NCBI GenBank assembly: GCA_048941605.1
Contig: JBHLNL010000005.1
Coordinates: forward strand, 1 to 59,297
Length of the DNA: 59,297 nt
Source: Loki-b32 sp048941605
GTDB lineage: Archaea > Asgardarchaeota > Lokiarchaeia > Sigyniarchaeales > SOKP01
Reading direction: 5' to 3'
In this document: piece after piece, positions 56,948 to 59,297 of the stretch
How positions within the stretch are numbered: position 1 is the first letter of the stretch
How the letters are laid out: each line of letters begins with the position of its first letter
Notes under the pieces: model-generated
The model's input: only the letters and a program-made list of their open reading frames with translations
Databases searched by the model: none
What the model was told of the DNA's origin: nothing
Made by a program: the position numbers and the translations under genes

Positions 56948-57345
56948 TATTTCTTCTTAAAATCATCTAAATACTTGAAATAATATAAATGGCTTATACA
57001 TTGGCAATCTGAGGAACCAAAATCTTTAATAAAATCATCACAAATTTTAGATAATTCTTGGGCAATTAAACATTCTAATGGTTCAATTGAAGGAATAAGA
57101 TATAATTTTATTATAAAGGAGTTAGTATCTGCTAGCAGATAATCAATATGCCAATGAATCTTTTTTTCATTCTTATCTGAAAGGTGTCTCTTAACACGGT
57201 TTAATAACATAGAAGAACCGTAAGTTCCTATAGCCGAACCTATATAAAAATAGAAACCTTTATTGAATGTGATTTCTCCGAGTGCACCAACTATGAGCTT
57301 AGTCTCTCTTTCTATAAAGATGACTAAGATGTAAGAGCCTTTCAT
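56944..57345 (-). CDS. DUF123/GIY-YIG-type endonuclease-like protein
   Basis: The product has 133 residues. The DUF123 signature is clear: GSYILVIFI, GALGEITFNKGFYFYIGSAIG, RVKRHL, HWHIDYLLA, EPLECLIAQEL and the terminal FGSSDCQCISHLYYF. DUF123 is a GIY-YIG-fold family common in archaea, with a likely nuclease role in repair. The start codon follows directly the stop of the Cys-rich gene upstream, so translation is probably coupled. Confidence 0.9.
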   Translation of the reverse strand: MKGSYILVIFIERETKLIVGALGEITFNKGFYFYIGSAIGTYGSSMLLNRVKRHLSDKNEKKIHWHIDYLLADTNSFIIKLYLIPSIEPLECLIAQELSKICDDFIKDFGSSDCQCISHLYYFKYLDDFKKKY

Positions 57346-57525
57346 TTAATTGCAATTTTTCTTATGATCGTGATGACATCCATCACATAAATATTCTCCA
57401 CATTTCTTACAAATGTTAGCGCATTCATCGCATACTTGAGTAAAACAATCAAAACATTCATATAATTTTTGTGATGTATTTTCACCACAATTTTCGCAAA
57501 TAACTTCTTTGCTTATTTCAACCAT
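57346..57525 (-). CDS. 59-residue Cys/His-rich zinc-binding protein
   Basis: The frame starts at ATG 57525 and ends at 57346, one base beyond the DUF123 start at 57345. Cys pairs occur at CENC, CFDC, CDEC and CKKC, followed by CDGCHHDH, giving enough ligands for two or three zincs in a B-box-like cross-brace. A ribosome site AGGATGG surrounds the ATG. The intact dense Cys pattern and tight junction to DUF123 make it a real gene rather than chance. Confidence 0.8.
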   Translation of the reverse strand: MVEISKEVICENCGENTSQKLYECFDCFTQVCDECANICKKCGEYLCDGCHHDHKKNCN

Positions 57526-57704
57526 CCTATTTTTTATTTGAAATTATACTGCTAAATAAATAATTAATCATAAAAAATTCATTTATTAATTGATAAATAA
57601 ATTAATATAGCTCCTTAATTTTGAATTAATTATTTTATAACTAAAACTTTTTTATTATTCTTTGATTCAATATCTATAATTATTTTAGAAAAAGCTCGTG
57701 ATTT

Positions 57705-59297
57705 ATGGGAAATTCACCAGAAACAGAAAAGTTACAGATTGATTTTAAACGAGATCATAAATTTTTTGAACATGAGGGCAGTTCGCGTGTAGTAACGTCT
57801 GGATCTCTCTATATGTTTTTCTCGTTAATTAATGCTAGTTGTATTTGGATTTTTATTATTTTGGGAACAGATAGTAATCTTCTTACATATTTTGGATTAA
57901 CAACTGCAATAAATGGGATTGTAAGCTTAATAGGAATTGGAATTTCTCGATATTTTATAGCAGAAATTAAAGCTGCATTTGTTATTAATGACGAACTCGG
58001 AAGAATAAAAGCTACATCATATTCAAAATTATTGTTTTTAATAGGAGTCGGAATAGGTCTCGTGATGATAGCTACTCCATTTGTTTTTGGGTTTTTTATT
58101 ACTAATGCATTATTAAGAGAATGTATATTTGCTTCTGGTTTTTCATCATTTCTGATTTATAGTACTTTTGTATTTCAAATAGGGTTGGAAATTAAAAATA
58201 GATACGATATAATTGCTTTTTCCTCCATTTTTAATGGAATTTTTATCCTGGTTTTTGCCTCTATTTTTATTATTTATAACTTAGATCCCTTTTGGTTCGC
58301 GTTTTATCCATTTTTCAACATTATTACAATAATTCTCTTAATATACTACTTTAAACAATTAGCTCCTTATTCAATTAGAGAAATATTTTTAGCAAGTTTA
58401 AGACCTCGGAATATGAGAAGGATAGCTTCTCCTGAAATTAGAGACTTTATTGAAAATCATCAAATTATGATATATATGAAAAATTCTTTATATTCTATGA
58501 TGATAAATATCCAAAATTCAAAGTTTTTTGAAGATATATTATATTTTATAGCTGCAATATATTTAGCAATTTTTAATGCTTCATTTCAAAATTTTGGTTT
58601 GAGCTTATTGACTGTTTTAATGGCTTATGGTGCAGTTAAATCAGTAATTTTATATTATTCCGCACCTTTGAATATTGAAATTGCTGAAGCGAGTGCTAAG
58701 GATCGTCATGAAACAATTGAAAAATCAATTAATGCTTCCACGAGAATATCAAGCATTTTAGCTTTAGGTTTTTTAACAGCGTTGGTTGCCTTATCAAAAG
58801 ATTTATTATTTTTCCTACATAGAGATTTATTTATAGAGGGCACAGATTTTAATTGGGATCTGTTTTATATGGCTCAAGCCTTATTTATAATGATTATTTT
58901 GGGTCAGTTTCTTTATGGGTACTCAACCCTATTCGGTAATGCCTTAATCGGATCCGGAAATGCTGGTTTAGCAGCAAAAGGCTTTACAATAACCCTCTTA
59001 ATAATATTAGCAACCTCTCCTCTTTTTATCTATTTTAGTGGAATCTTAGGAATTGGAATTGTAATGTTGATTTCATCACTATTTTTATTGCCCTATATTT
59101 TAATTCAACTCAAAAGAAAGCTTGATATTAATTATAATTTCAAAATTTATAGATTAATTCCTAACTTATTAATTCTCTTTTTAATTATGTGGCTATTCCC
59201 CTATAATAGCACAATAAGTATTATTATTGGCATAATATTAGGAGCGATATTATATTTATTCTTAAATCCTTTTTTTGGGATTTCAATTCCAGAAGAC
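57705..59297 (+). CDS. Polysaccharide-flippase-like membrane protein (MOP superfamily), partial
   Basis: The frame from ATG 57705 is open for 531 codons to the window edge, so the 3' end is missing. The protein has about twelve hydrophobic helices with the layout of Wzx/MVF-type lipid-linked oligosaccharide exporters: an early SGSLYMFFSLINASCIWIF and a late FGNALIGSGNAGLAAKGF, with an interhelical Arg/Lys-rich loop (RPRNMRR). It is likely to export a glycan or lipid precursor. The family call is by layout and is moderate. Confidence 0.7.
   Translation, partial: MGNSPETEKLQIDFKRDHKFFEHEGSSRVVTSGSLYMFFSLINASCIWIFIILGTDSNLLTYFGLTTAINGIVSLIGIGISRYFIAEIKAAFVINDELGRIKATSYSKLLFLIGVGIGLVMIATPFVFGFFITNALLRECIFASGFSSFLIYSTFVFQIGLEIKNRYDIIAFSSIFNGIFILVFASIFIIYNLDPFWFAFYPFFNIITIILLIYYFKQLAPYSIREIFLASLRPRNMRRIASPEIRDFIENHQIMIYMKNSLYSMMINIQNSKFFEDILYFIAAIYLAIFNASFQNFGLSLLTVLMAYGAVKSVILYYSAPLNIEIAEASAKDRHETIEKSINASTRISSILALGFLTALVALSKDLLFFLHRDLFIEGTDFNWDLFYMAQALFIMIILGQFLYGYSTLFGNALIGSGNAGLAAKGFTITLLIILATSPLFIYFSGILGIGIVMLISSLFLLPYILIQLKRKLDINYNFKIYRLIPNLLILFLIMWLFPYNSTISIIIGIILGAILYLFLNPFFGISIPED

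Overview
The window looks like a piece of an Asgard archaeal genome, most likely of the Lokiarchaeia/Promethearchaeota type. It is AT-rich and uses TTG and GTG starts freely. It encodes an F420 gamma-glutamyl ligase, an AsnRS with GatA and GatB, and tRNA genes with introns at non-canonical sites. It also carries many eukaryote-like signature proteins: a gelsolin-like protein, two roadblock/LC7 proteins, a divergent actin-related protein, an MglA/Arf-like GTPase and a GIFT-domain protein. A bacterial-type gyrase (gyrB-gyrA) is present. A run of ten Ns at 25453-25462 is an assembly join, so this is a draft or metagenomic scaffold. The lineage is inferred from gene content; no rRNA or other phylogenetic marker was analysed.

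Layout. 198-3977 (+): a zinc-ribbon membrane protein, then an NfeD-like protein with a His/Asp repeat, an SPFH/flotillin protein, a small membrane protein and a beta-carbonic anhydrase that seems to start at CTG. 7471-4008 (-): a probable MarR-controlled operon (flavin reductase, DUF3795, two PNPOx proteins, alpha/beta hydrolase, MarR) with three tandem palindromes over its predicted transcription start. 8589-8840: tRNA-Thr(GGU) and tRNA(CAU) with three non-canonical introns in total. 8865-12000: an LRR remnant, a family 5 solute-binding protein, a duplicated 141-bp control region built of 18-bp units, and the decayed end of a second binding-protein gene. 12042-15135: a zinc-ribbon protein, a DUF169 protein and Nnr.

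15310-25200 (+) is the most unusual block. It encodes a gelsolin-like protein, a roadblock protein, a vWA protein with beta-barrel modules and a long polyproline segment, an AbrB-ACT protein, a basic coiled-coil protein, a divergent actin homologue overlapped by a large CHAT-like protein whose His/Cys dyad is lost, and a coiled-coil/PLD-like protein. I read it as a candidate Asgard cytoskeletal or signalling module.

25304-36542: an N6-adenine methyltransferase interrupted by the gap, a DEAD-box helicase, an 887-residue TrmB-like protein with four helical repeats, a zinc-ribbon membrane protein, the MglA-like GTPase, a ParB-like protein, a phosphoesterase overlapping a GIFT-domain protein, and an M14 carboxypeptidase. 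36675-43791: a cupin, gyrase, a decayed copy of dihydropteroate synthase next to the intact gene, and CofE. 43833-59297: acetyltransferases, a methyltransferase, AsnRS-GatA-GatB, an MBL hydrolase, a second roadblock protein, several lineage-specific small proteins, an isoprenoid-toroid protein, an SDR enzyme, a DUF123 endonuclease-like protein with a 59-residue Cys-rich partner, and a flippase-like membrane protein cut by the window end.
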